DNA from: Chloranthus sessilifolius
Lineage: Eukaryota > Streptophyta > Magnoliopsida > Chloranthales > Chloranthaceae
DNA length: 64,000 nucleotides
Direction of reading: 5' to 3'
Assembly (NCBI GenBank): GCA_021018995.1
Contig: CM037598.1
Coordinates: 76,278,671-76,342,670 of the forward strand
Below are positions 24,301 through 36,792 of the stretch, one piece after another. Made by a program: the position numbers and the translations under genes. The notes beneath the pieces were generated by a model. It made no database searches. It worked only from the letters and a program-made list of their open reading frames with translations, and was not told the DNA's origin. Each line of letters opens with the position of its first letter. Position 1 is the stretch's first letter.

Positions 24301-27300
24301 GAGTGTAGGAACAAGAATCTCTCGTTCCACCCCAACTGATTTTTCTTCGAAGATATTGTGGAAGCGTTTGCGCATTTATGTAAGGGAAGAGATTGTTGTT
24401 TAATCTCTCTGGATGATTTCTGTGAGTGCCGGACACCATCAAATATGATGATAAATTTGCTGAAAGAGATAAAGAAAATTTGAATGTGAAAAAGAGTTGG
24501 TGATATGAGTGGTCTTTGATATGATTCACAACCTGCCAAAAACAAATCTAATATTGTCATATCAAATGACAAACCAAATCCATCTAAGCTAAAAGCCACT
24601 CAAGTAGACCAAGAAAAACATAATCCACTTCGAAAAGACCATGTATGTCACTGTTGTGGTAAAGGACATAAATATTTAGTCTTTTCAGAAAAAGAGATCT
24701 ATTCCAAAAAGTGGCTACTAAACGCAAAAAGAACTCTGATAATTAGTTGATTGTATTGAAGAAAAACTCAACAACATAATAACTATGCTAGATGCTCTTC
24801 AACAAGGATTAAACAAGGTTCGTCATAAAAATAGAAATCCTCAAATTGACAACCAATTCAGAGTCAATAAAAAGAACCCTGCAAGAAATAATAACATTCA
24901 TTTGAAACCCAATGAAGAATGGGTTAAAAGAGAAAATTTGAAGGCTTTAGTTGTTCACACTGCCCTTTGAGCTAGCAACAATTCAAAATAATTCTGAAAT
25001 AGTGGCTGCTTTACACATGACAGAACCTTGTGCTTATCATCGAACGACCAACTGAAAGCAAACTGGACTGCTAGGATTGCCTGTCCAACTGGTTGATCGA
25101 TGAGCTTGAACGAGTCGTCCGGTCACCATATATTCACCATCACTTGGACTCTTTTCACATCCGAATTTTCTTCTTTCGGCAAATTTATCTTTATATTTGA
25201 TGTGGTCCCCTCTCTCAGAAATCGTCCAGGGAGATTGAACAATAATCTCTTCCCTGACATTCACGCACAAACTCACTTCACAATATCTTTGAAGAAAAAT
25301 TCGTTGTCGTGGAACGAGAGATTCTTATTCTTACACTCCAAGAATTCGGCCTTCTCGATTACTTTGTTAATCGAAACTGTCAATGACGCCCCTTCCTCAA
25401 CATTCAAGGAGAAGTCATTCCTGATCCCATTTGATACTTCTATTCAAACGTGAGAGACCACAGACAAGAAGATCTCTACATGGTGACGTGGGTGAAACCA
25501 AAATTTATTTAAGGCAGTCTCTCATACTAAGGTTGATGCACTCCCCTATGAACCATTGTTAACTACATCGTCGTTCCTCATGCCGGATCATCTGGATTGC
25601 TTGCCAATAGACCCCAAAAATTTAATAATACAAATGTAAAGCGAATTTTGAGGATCAAGGAAAATCGTTCGACAACTATTAGGGATCTTGATGATGAAGT
25701 TCCCGAGGTTGCAGAAGACGACAATCAAGAAGAGATCAATATGGAGGTTGAACCCGCAAGAGTGACACGTGCCAACTATGATGATGAACAATTTCTAGCT
25801 GGGCAGCCAAACACTCTTCGTAGGGTAGTAGATACCGTACAACGAGACTTATTCTCTTTCCGAGTAAAGTATGGAAGAGACATGTCGTCTGTAAAGAGAG
25901 ATCTATCTTCTATGAGGAGATGCATGCATTGCCCAAATCGCTTCTTAGATCAATAAGGCGTCGAGATGCTTCACCCTCCCCATAGTTACATCCTCTTCAA
26001 CGCCATATCATCACCCTCCCAAACTTCCTCTTTCACCCACTAATAGTTCTATGATTTCCTCTGCTCCATTGCCTTCACTTTTAACATTTCTACTTTATGG
26101 ACCTGTAGCTTTGTTTTTTTTTTTTTTTTCCTATAAATCAACTTGGAGCTTTTAATCACCTTTGTGAATCAGTCATGGTGATGTTCTTCATTTAAGGCCA
26201 AGGGAAACAAGTATCTTTCTAGTTCTAGTCTTTATTAGAGAGCTCTGTCCTGGAACCAATCCTTTCAAGGCCATTGTTGATGATCCTGGCATCATAGGTC
26301 CACAATCTGCTACCAATCCCATGTTTGTCATTTGAAAACAAGAGAGGCGAAGCATGAATTTACAGCTCTACTCTACTTTAGACAACAGTTTTCTAGGGAC
26401 CTATCCTTTCAAGCTGTCATGAATGATCTGAAATTTAGTAATGCTGTGCAAAATTTGATAAAAGCAGTAAATTCCAATATAACACTTTATATTCTTATTT
26501 ACGAGATATTCTGGAGGATTTTCATCTCTGAATAAGAATGAGAAAGGAAAGTGATTTAATTTATAGTCAATTAGTTCTGGTTCTCAGTGCTGCAGAGTCA
26601 TTTTTGGTGCCATGCACATCAATGTTGCATCTCTTTTTTAACAGAAAAATTCAGAAGCTGCCACATGACCCTTCAATCTAAACACCATCCATTTTCATTT
26701 TAAAACTGGCAATTTGTTTCTGGAAATGATTTTTATGGTGATATTATTTTATTGATGCTGTGCATTATTGTTTCACACTGTTGTACTCGACTTAAAAAAA
26801 GAATTTGCGTCTCAATTGGCTTATATTTTGTTTTTGTGCTGCAGCAATGGCAGAGGCTGCCAAACGTCTCCATGGGTGCCCTATGTCATGAACATTTTTT
26901 TGCCATCTTGTTTATTTTTAGTGGCATCTTTCTGGTGAATTATGTGTTGATGAACTCTGCAGCAACGATTTTCCATGGTGGAGGCCTTGTTGTGCTTACT
27001 TTGCAGGATGCTTTTCTTTTGATGGACCAGGTTTGTTTCTTTCATTGCGAGGTTATTTAAATGATCTCATATTTGAATCATGCACAATTGAGTTTGCTCT
27101 GAATCATTTGGGTATATGGATGAATTTTTTTATGATCTTATGCTCTGTATTTTCTTTTTGATGGGTTATCAGTGTAGCAAGTTAAACTTAAGTTTAAACT
27201 TTTGACTAACGAAATCATATTAAAGACACCCCATTTAATATTTGACTGGATATATTTCTGGTTTACAAGAGATAACTTATATTCCACTTTCTACCACAAC

Positions 27301-30300
27301 GGTTCAAACTTTTGTAAGGTATTTATTTTCATTTAATTGGGGCATGATCCAAATTGATGTTAGGACTTGATTTCTGGATTGAATTTTATGAAATTTTTTT
27401 TCCTAATAATATTTTATGCAGGAAATATTAAGTTGTCAAGAAATGGGAATATTGAGTTTCCATGTGAAGAAAATTAATACTGTCTATTGTAAATGTCGAA
27501 TTTATAAAAATGCTTCTATGCTGTGCTACTAGTGAGTATGCAGCAATATCATCGTACTTTTCCTCATCTGTTTTCCCACTTGAGAAAATATCGGGCTACT
27601 TAGTCAATATTTTAGAACTGTAGTTTGGGAAACGGAGATAAGTCAAATTTCAAAGGAGTAATATGTTTGAAAGAAATTAATGGCATGCGATTTTACAAAT
27701 GCAAACTTATGGGGAGTTGCCTGATTTGTTCTTTTTCATTTCTATGGCTCGTGGTTTTGTAAATTATGATAGGAATATGTACCTATAATCGTTTCTAAAT
27801 CTATATGTCGTTTTATTTTTTATTTACTTATATTTTTTATTTTATAATGAGAGAGAGAGGGGGTGGGGTGTTGGGGGGGGGGGGAGGGTTGAAAGAGGGT
27901 TGGGACACTTAGTAACTATGATCAGGCATTTGGACACTGCAATTTCAGGTTATTTGTGACAGCCATAATTGGTTTCTTCCCTGTTTTTTCCCTAACTAAC
28001 TGATTTCCATTATCATCATCCTCATCCTCATCTTCTCTCATTTATTTACACTCTTTTTAAAATAATTTTATCATATAAAAATATTAATTCATACTGATTA
28101 TATAATTTTACATAGTGTATTAGATTTTATTTTTTCCATTTTTCCTACTTGTCATCCTAGTCTGGGTCATGGACAAAAGTATTGGATATCTGAGATTGAA
28201 CCATGTTGATAGCTTGGTTTCTTGTGTGCATGTTTATTTTACATTATTTGGTTAGTTGGAGCATTTCTACTGTGTTATGCAGTAATAGCAATTTTTTTTC
28301 CCTCTTTCGTAACCTCTTATCTGCAATTTTTTTTTAGCTTTGTAACAAGGACACTCCATATTTTAAAAATGTTCGTTTTGGACCCTGCCTATGTGTTCAA
28401 CAGTGACAAACTTGTCTGTCTGTTTAAAAAAATTTAGACACTTGATTATATATTCCTAGATTCTCTATCACTGACACATTGCAAAGATGAAATTCCATCA
28501 TTTGTGGTGGGCTTTGTGAGTGAGATGGGGTGATTGAGTGGGATCAAAATTTGTTGGATCTAGGGTGTTAATAAAAAAGAAGGCAACATTCTCTCATCTG
28601 CATTTTTTCTTTCATTTTCTTATTTTTTCTTGGTTTTCTCCATGGAGACTATCATTTTATCTCGTCTCAAATCTCCTAAAACCATACTTCCTCTTAGGCC
28701 TTTCTAAGCGCATAGATGCCATGCTTGGATTTTACTGCCATATTTGCTTCCGTGGCTAAGCTCACTTCTGTTCAGGTCATGAACTTTGACTGCTCATCAT
28801 CATTGGATCTTGTATCAGTTGGATGTTAAAAATGCCTTCCTAGATTTGAGTTGAAGTAATCTCCACGGGCTTGGTTTAAGAGATTTAGCACTACTGTACT
28901 TACTATTGGACATCGAATGAAACACTGATACACCAAAAGTTTCCTCTTCGGATTAGTTAGCAGATATTTTTACTAAGGCTCTTGGTCCTTTACAACTTTA
29001 GAGTGTTCTTGTCAAGCTGAACATGATAGATATCTATGCACCAGCTTGAAGGGGAGTATTGGGATATATATATATATATATATAATAGTGCAATGTTACA
29101 AATAGCGGTGAGGCGTGTTAGGTCCACTATTTAGAGTGTGTTGTAATAAGTGCATATTTTCCATTCAGGTTTGGGGTTGATATAAAGGCCAGTGGGGCTC
29201 TTGCTCTAACTAAGTCATCTCTCTCTCTCTCTCTCCCTCTTTCTCTCTCTTATTCTTTCATCCTTCAACCTCCCTAATCCGAACTCTCCTTACCCTAATC
29301 CTAGCATTCAACCTACGAGAATCAAGTTATACCTCTCCAAAATTACCTCGGATTCTCTACTTCATGAAAGAACTGAGCATATCAAGGTGAATATTCACTT
29401 TGTCCTGGAATAAGTGTGGGATAATTGTTGATGTTACCTCTTTTTAGCAGCTTGCAGATATCCTAACTAAGGCAGCTGGGCCAGGAACTGTATGAGAGGT
29501 TGTTGTCAAGTTGGGCATGGACTCCAGCTTGAGGGGGTGTTAGTAGAATGGGTACATTAGTATAGTTGGTGTGCATGTAGCACGGTTGGGTGTGTGAGTA
29601 TCATATGTTGGTGTTTATATAATATTTTTTCACTTAATATAAATGCTAGTGAGGAAACCTTAACTCACTAAGTCTTCTCATTATTTCTCTTTCTCTTCTC
29701 TCTTCTTCACCACTGACCCTAATACCATCCAACCATAAATTCATCTCTGTGGAAGGGTGTACTCTTTAGCAGTTTTCTGGGCGCTTTGGTTGAAAGAACT
29801 GATAGTGTTCCAGAAAATTTGTCGAACTATGGATATTATCATCAGAGCTGCTAGAGATCGGGTGTTGAGGTGGGTTAGCCTGGACGAGGAGGGGATGCTT
29901 GATTGGGGAGGAGACACTATTGATTGGTGGGAGGATATGTATGAGATAAGCTGATTCATGGGGATCTTCCCGGATCCTTTTTTTGGAGTTTCTTCATCAA
30001 GCTTTATGGAGTGGTAGATTCTTGAGAAGACGCTATCAGTTGTTGGGAGGATATGTATGAGATAAGCTGATTCTTGGAAATCTTCCCAGATCCAATGTAA
30101 AAAGAGGTGATATGCCATCTCTTCCCATTCCTACACATAATCCACTATATAGGAATTTCGCTTGATTTTTTGATGCATAGACTTCACTAGCAGATGCTAA
30201 CATACACTTTCATTATCCTGGAGATTTTTTTTAAAGGTGATGAACCAAATTACCGAACCTCTCACCATACATAATGGTAATAGAGAATCTTTAGAGTTGT

Positions 30301-31480
30301 TACGCATATGCATAACCGAAGTTAAGATTAGGATTAAGATCTTAAGATTATAATTATTTGGGATTGTGTTTATCTTCATTATATGTGTAAACGAAAGTCT
30401 ATTTATAGACACCTAAAGATGAATGAAGGAACGTTAAAATTTCCACAATGTAGCCTCTCGTGCAGCCTTTCTTCTCTTTCTAATCTTCTTATTTCTTCTT
30501 TACTTTAGATTTTCTACATGGTATCAGAGCAAGTAACCACAGGGATGTAGAGAGACACGTGATGCGTAACCGACGTTAAGATTAGGATTAAAATCTTAAG
30601 ATAAGTTTGTTAAGATTAAGATTCTTTGGGATTGTGTTTATCTTCATTATATGTGTAAACAAAAGTCTATTTATAGACACACAAAGATGAATGAATTAAC
30701 GTTAAGATTCCACAATGTAGCCTCTCATGCAACCTTTCTTCCCTTTCTAATCTTCTTATTTCTTCTTTATTTTAGGCTTTCTGCAAATGGTCGTTAATTA
30801 CCACCTCTCTAGCTTGGACCATCATACATACAATTTGAACATAGCTCACACCTATGTTACTTAATTCGCTCTTGGACCAGGTGAATGGAAAACTTGTTTG
30901 AAGCAAACTAGTTCGCCATTCGATTCAGTCTGATTCGCTGGGATTGGGCGAATTTGGTGATTTTTTTTCTTTAGGATAAAAACCAACTTAGAGGTAGGGA
31001 GGCTTGATCCCACGACCTATTGTTTGTAAGATTAGAATACATAGCCGCCTTACCAAGTAAACGATCGAGTCCTTGTATGAAATGGTAACTTCATTAATTT
31101 TATATTTACTTCCTGTTAGCCTACCAAAATAAGTAAATAAATAAATAAAATATTTAATTTAAACCCAAAGCTCCAAAGCCATTTGCCTAATAGAGAACTC
31201 TTTTCCCTTAACCTTCCAATACCAAGACCACCCCCTTATTTAGAGCAAAGGGTGCAGTAGAAGGGCTTGGACTAAAATGGTCCAATTTTTAATTGGACCA
31301 AAAAATCTGGCCCATTTTATGTTCGAGCAGGTACAAAGAAATTCTTCAGAGCCTGTGCTCGCCTCGTTGACTTAGCTAACCCAACCTTTATGCCAAGGGT
31401 GTAGCTGCATCAAATATCAAGGCTGCAGCATTTACCCAATGCATACTTCGGCTACCACGCGATTTATGAGTATGAATAAT

Positions 31481-31526
<46 letters not shown>

Positions 31527-34500
31527 TTATTTTGTACAGTGGATTTTGTATATAGAATATAATCAGGCCAGCCTGACAGGCTAGACACTGAGTCTGAGGC
31601 CAGCCCAATAAATAAGTCGGCCAAGTTATCTTGGCCTGAATGATCAGAACACTGGCCTGAATCCGGCCTGCGGCAGCCCAGTTAACAGGCTGGTCCTTCC
31701 ATTGCCACCACTATTTAGAGAGGTCCACCTTCCATAACATATGTTGACTATTGGGTTTCATGCGTCCCTTCCCGAAGAGAATCTCTTTGGATTTTTTCCC
31801 AATTTGTTTGCTACTGCACCTGGTATTGGAAGATGGACATGTAATAAAACGGGAAGCCAAAATGGGTTTAATGAGTAATACTACCTAAAGAAAAATAATT
31901 CCCTATCCACATTGGAAGGTTCCTGTCTAATCTCTCCACTGGACCCCCATGAAATTTGGAAGGCATCCCAACAGTAACCTGAAGTTCCTGAAATAATGAA
32001 CAAGGAAAGTTATTGCATTGAAATGCATAGGTCTTATAATTTCATTAGGAATATCTTAATTCCCATTATTGTATTATTTTTCCTTCGAGTTTGATCTATT
32101 AATGATTGGAATGTTTTGTTTGTTCCAATGACTGATGGTTGACCCATTTTCTGTAAATCTGCACTCAATTGGTTTTAATTTCATATCAGTTTGATCCGTC
32201 CTTCATCGAGTAGCTTGTATTAACTTTCTGAAATAGATGATTATGTAAAATAAACAACTTAGATGGAGCATATTTGGTAAATGACTCACTTATTTGTGCT
32301 TCTTTCTTGCAGATATTAAGGAGTCCTACAGCACCGTTTGCTTTTTTTCTGGTCCTTTTTTTTTCTAGTCAGATCACAGCATTAACTGGGAATCTTGGCG
32401 GGCAAGTAGTCTTGCATAATTTCTTTGGCATCGACTCACCGATTTGGGTTCATCGCATAGCAATCAAAATTTTTGCCATCATTCCAGTTCTCTTCTGTGG
32501 ATGGAGTTTCGGGGATGAAGGGATCTTTCAACTGCTCATTTTCTCTCAAGTTCTATCTGCTATGCTGCTTCCATCTTCCGTGATTCCTCTATTTCGGGTG
32601 GCATCATCAGAATCAATCATGGGCACCTTCAAAATTTCTCGATTCGTTGAAATCTTAGCTCTATCCGCCTTTCTTGGGATGGTTGCTTTAAAAATCATCT
32701 TTATTGTAGAGCTGTTTTTTGGCGAGAGCGATTGGATAAGTAATTTGACGGGGAACATGGGAAGCAGTATGACTCTCTCGTATATTGTTGTTCTTGTCGT
32801 TGCCTGTGTATCACTACTTTTGATGCTTTGGCTGGCAGCCACACCATTAAAGTCGGCAAGTGATGGATCAGATATACAGATGTGCGACTGGGATTTACCG
32901 AAGGGTCTACCTGAGTCATCTGAAGATAGAAGTGAACATGATATAAACAAGATTAGGTATGTTGGAGGTGAGGAACCTCTAGATGAACAAAATATAACCT
33001 TGGAGAAGTTTGTGGAGAGTCGTTCGGATATACCACTTGTGGAGTTTGATCTCGATTTGCCTGAATCAAGTTTGGATTCAAGTAACGAGACTGAAAAATC
33101 TGTTTCCAAGGAGAATGAATCTACTAATAATAGTACAGTGGCTACAGTATCCGTGGATAAGTTTTCTGATTCTTCCCATCCAGAAGATTCAGCATATGCG
33201 GCTCAACTGGCGCCTATAACGACAGTGGATGAGCTTTCTGCTGATAGTTTATGTACTTTACAGAGAACTGAAATCAAAAGCTCAGCTGGAAAGATTTCGA
33301 TCGTAGAGGGAGAGGTGCAGACAGAGAAGGATGATGATGAGGGGGAAGTTTGGGAGCCAGAAGAGTCATTGAGAGAAATTTCCATGACTACTACTGCTTC
33401 GCCCAATGACGGCCCGGGATCTTTTCGGAGTCTAAGCGGTAAAAGCGAAGATGGGGGTAATAGCGGCAGCGGAAGCCTTTCTAGATTGTGTGGATTGGGT
33501 CGTGCTGCGAGACGCCAGTTAGCTGCCATTCTTGATGAATTTTGGGGACAACTGTACGACTTCCACGGGCAGGCAACTCAAGAGGCAAAGTCTAAAAGGA
33601 TAGATGTGTTGTTGGGATTAGATTTGAAACCTTATAGTAAAGCAGACATGGTAGGAATGGATTCTTCCACTAAGTTACTCCCTGAATCGGAAAGGGGGGG
33701 ATCCGTTTTCCTCACAAATTCGAGGGATTACAACTCTCCCAAACCACAGAGGACGACACTGAGCTCTGTAGATTCTTATTATGGAGATCAAATGGGTCCC
33801 TCATCATGGTCTTCTCACATGCAATCATCGGATCAATATGTACAAAGTTCTATGCTTGATGGCAGTGAAAGGAGATATTCAAGTTTGCGCCTGCCACCGT
33901 CTTCCGATGGCCGGGATTATCAACCGGCCACTATACATGGTTATCAACTTGCATCATATCTCAGTAGGATTGCAACAGATATAAATTCTGATCTCTTGAG
34001 CGTTTCGCCTCCTAAATCTACATCTTTTGTTCCAAATTTCAGAGATTCTCTGGCTTATACTAGAGTGCAAAATGGGTTTGGTGCTTCACGCACATCAAGT
34101 ATGCAAAATCCAACTGTGTCGAGAATTAGCAGCTTGCAAGCTGAGAGACCTTATTACGATCCTTGTTCGTCTATAATGAGTGAGAGTGTTGGCTCATCCT
34201 CTGTTTACCCCAAGAAGTACCATAGCTTGCCCGACATTTCAGGTCTTACTGTTTCTAATACGAATGTGTCTTTGGCTGGAAGAAGTTCTCAGTGGAATGT
34301 GCCAATTGGCCCCAGGTCATCAGTTGGCAGAATGGCCTATGAACAATCAATTTATTTAAATACTTCATCTAGAGGAGAGGGAGTTCCTTTAGCTTTTGAT
34401 GAGCTTTCTCCCTCCATGGGGTACAGAGATGCTTTATCCCTACAGATGGGTTCAAATTTAGACACAAAATCTCTTTGGGCAAGACAACCTTTTGAGCAGT

Positions 34501-36750
34501 TATTCGGTGTGGCAGGTAAAGCTCATAGTGGCGGGAATGATGGATTCGCAGGCAAGTCAAATTTAGCTCCACGAGTGCCAGATTTCCAGGAAGATTCAGA
34601 GGTCAAGTTGCTTCAATCATTCAGATTTTGTATAATGAAACTATTAAAGTTGGAGGGTTCAGAATGGTTGTTTAGACAGAATGGTGGTTCAGACGAGGAG
34701 CTTATCGATCGAGTGGCTGCTAGGGAGAAGTTCCTCTATGAAGCAGAACCTAGAGAGTTGAATCGGCTACAAACAGGTGATTCACACTACATGTCATCTG
34801 ATCGGAAAACTATGGTGCCTCATTGCGGAGAGGGCTGCATTTGGCAAGGGGGACTAGTTGTGAGCTTCGGCGTATGGTGCATACACCGGGTGTTGGAGTT
34901 GTCACTCATGGAAAGCCGGCCTGAGCTGTGGGGAAAATATACTTACGTTCTCAATCGCCTTCAGGTAAAAATTTGAGAAAATTATGCACAAATATTTCGT
35001 AGTGTTCTTGCTACTTTTACTCATTGAATGATGGTACATTTCTGACTGCAAGATGGGTGTGCCTTGTAGTGATGATAGAAAAAAAATGAGGAAGTAAGTT
35101 GGTTAGTGCTACCCAAGCCAGTAGTTTGCCTCATCTTTTACCCACAAACCAGTGAGCTGTTAATTGATCTTGACTTCCCAATCGATGGGCCACTACCTGG
35201 GTGGGCCTTAACCTCAGAACCACAAATTTTTTTAATCGGTAAATGTGCTATATGCCATAAGAAAATGAAGGATACAGTGGATCAAAGGGACAGAGCGAGG
35301 AGCTCAGCGACAAAATAAAAAATGAGAGAAAAGAGAAAGGCAAACAACTAAAATACATAGGGTACAACATCAAAGAAAAGGGATGAAATTGTGGGGAGCC
35401 CACAACCACAGCCAAAAATCACAGCCATGAACTACGGAGGTCTAAGCTGTTCCCATTCTCTAGCAATCTCCTCCACCGAAGAGTTTGGCTAATAAATTTT
35501 TTGATAATCTCAGAAACCACATGGATTTGATAATCTCAACAGTTTGGCTAATAAAAATTTTCATGGACTGTTGCTTGAAACTTTTTTGAGAGTCCATATG
35601 TAGCAGATAATTGAATATTTAGGATCCTCAATTTTGGACTATGAACAATGTTTGGAAGACTCGGCCTAGTCATATCGGAGGCTGATAAAAATCTGTCAAA
35701 CATAAGATCCGACTAACTTGTCTGGTTTGGAAGGAATTTCTACAATGAATCAGTTAAGAGTCAAATCCTTGTTGAATCAGTTTAAGTCATGGCCAAGTTA
35801 GCCACTGACGCTGTCTCTTTATCCTCTGCTAAGGCCCATCTGTCAGATGGTCCTGAGTGTTGAGCATGTTCACAAGTTTATGGGTATGACTTCCAATTTT
35901 GCTAGTGCGAGTATACTATAATTTCCGTGAATCACCTCCTGTCAGTGTTACCTAGTCACTTCTGCTTTTGGGATTTTTACCGTGCTGACACTTGGTGGCA
36001 CTTGGACACATGCTGGTACTTGGTGGCACTTGGACACTTCCTCAACACGACACGATATAATAGCATCAAAATGTTACACGATAAAATGAACCGTCGTTTT
36101 ATAAAAAAAATTATTTATAAAGTTTTTTATTTGTATGTCTAATATAGTATACTTTTAGTTAGGTTCATGACACATATTATGTATCGTCATTAAATTTTCG
36201 TATATACATTCTATTTTTTTTTTAAAATTTACTTTCTTAAGGCCGTGCACTGCTGCCGTATTGGAATTTTTAAAAATTGGCGTGCCAAACATCTATGACA
36301 CCTTGACACTTGGCACCCATTCCACGTGTCTAGGTAACACTGCCTCCTGTTGATCACCAAGTTACAATTCCCTAGAGTAGAAACTCATTTGCTAGAAAAG
36401 AATTATAGATTTTTTTCAGATGTTTCGTGCCGTTGATGCATACAAGGATCCTTTTTCTTTACTTTCATGCTACCTATGCGTATGAGGACATTCATGTACA
36501 CATTACATTTTTCGACACATTTATTTGGGCAGAGTCTTAATCTATTTTTTCTTCTGTCTATAGCGTATCATGTCCAATCAATCTAATGTAATACCAATAT
36601 TGGTACGTGATAGTTCTAAGATACTTGTATTATCCTGTTTCAGTAGATCCTATTGTATTGCTTAGGTTATCCTCGATATTCTTTTTTGTTTGGTGGGTCA
36701 TGGAACAGTATCAAGTGCACGTCGTAAAGAATCACAATGACACTGTAAAA

Positions 36751-36792
<42 letters not shown>

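Larger units (their letters stand above)
20735..24600 (-). mobile_element. Gag-like retroelement segment, copy A (fossil, interrupted)
   Basis: Open stretches on the - strand (24,599-24,189 and 23,879-23,367) contain [13 protein letters not shown] and [10 protein letters not shown], and match the + strand frames at 25,100-25,956 in the same order. The type resembles plant gag-like ORFs annotated as putative gypsy-type transposon proteins; the exact family is not certain. A 2.4-kb insertion (20,927-23,371) splits it. Broken and old. Confidence 0.5.
13773..26844 (+). other. EIN2: EIN2 intron 4, about 13 kb, filled with nested mobile elements
   Basis: The intron begins AG/GTTGCTTG and ends CTGCTGCAG. 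In order it holds a Copia LTR with a nested LINE tail, a short hAT-like element, a nearly complete LINE, a head-to-head pair of gag-like retroelement segments and a 2.4-kb probable solo LTR. These account for most of its length. The flanking exons still join in phase, so the gene can still be read if the intron is removed whole. Confidence 0.8.
27031..32312 (+). other. EIN2: EIN2 intron 5 (5.3 kb)
   Basis: It begins CAG/GTTTGT and ends TTCTTGCAG. Bases 27,031 to about 28,790 hold nothing recognisable beyond a GA run and G-rich tract (27,849-27,886) and a TCATCC repeat near 28,010. After that come Copia ends, a LINE scrap, the TRIM-like LTR pair, a GGCC-rich patch (31,560-31,700) and a (TA)n tract. 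Confidence 0.75.

Noticed and set aside
29741-30118. 125-codon - strand frame
   Set aside because: Antisense to a LINE zf-RVT fragment and a local duplication; no domain.
32546-33109. 187-codon - strand frame
   Set aside because: Antisense shadow of EIN2 exon 6, whose protein is clearly conserved.
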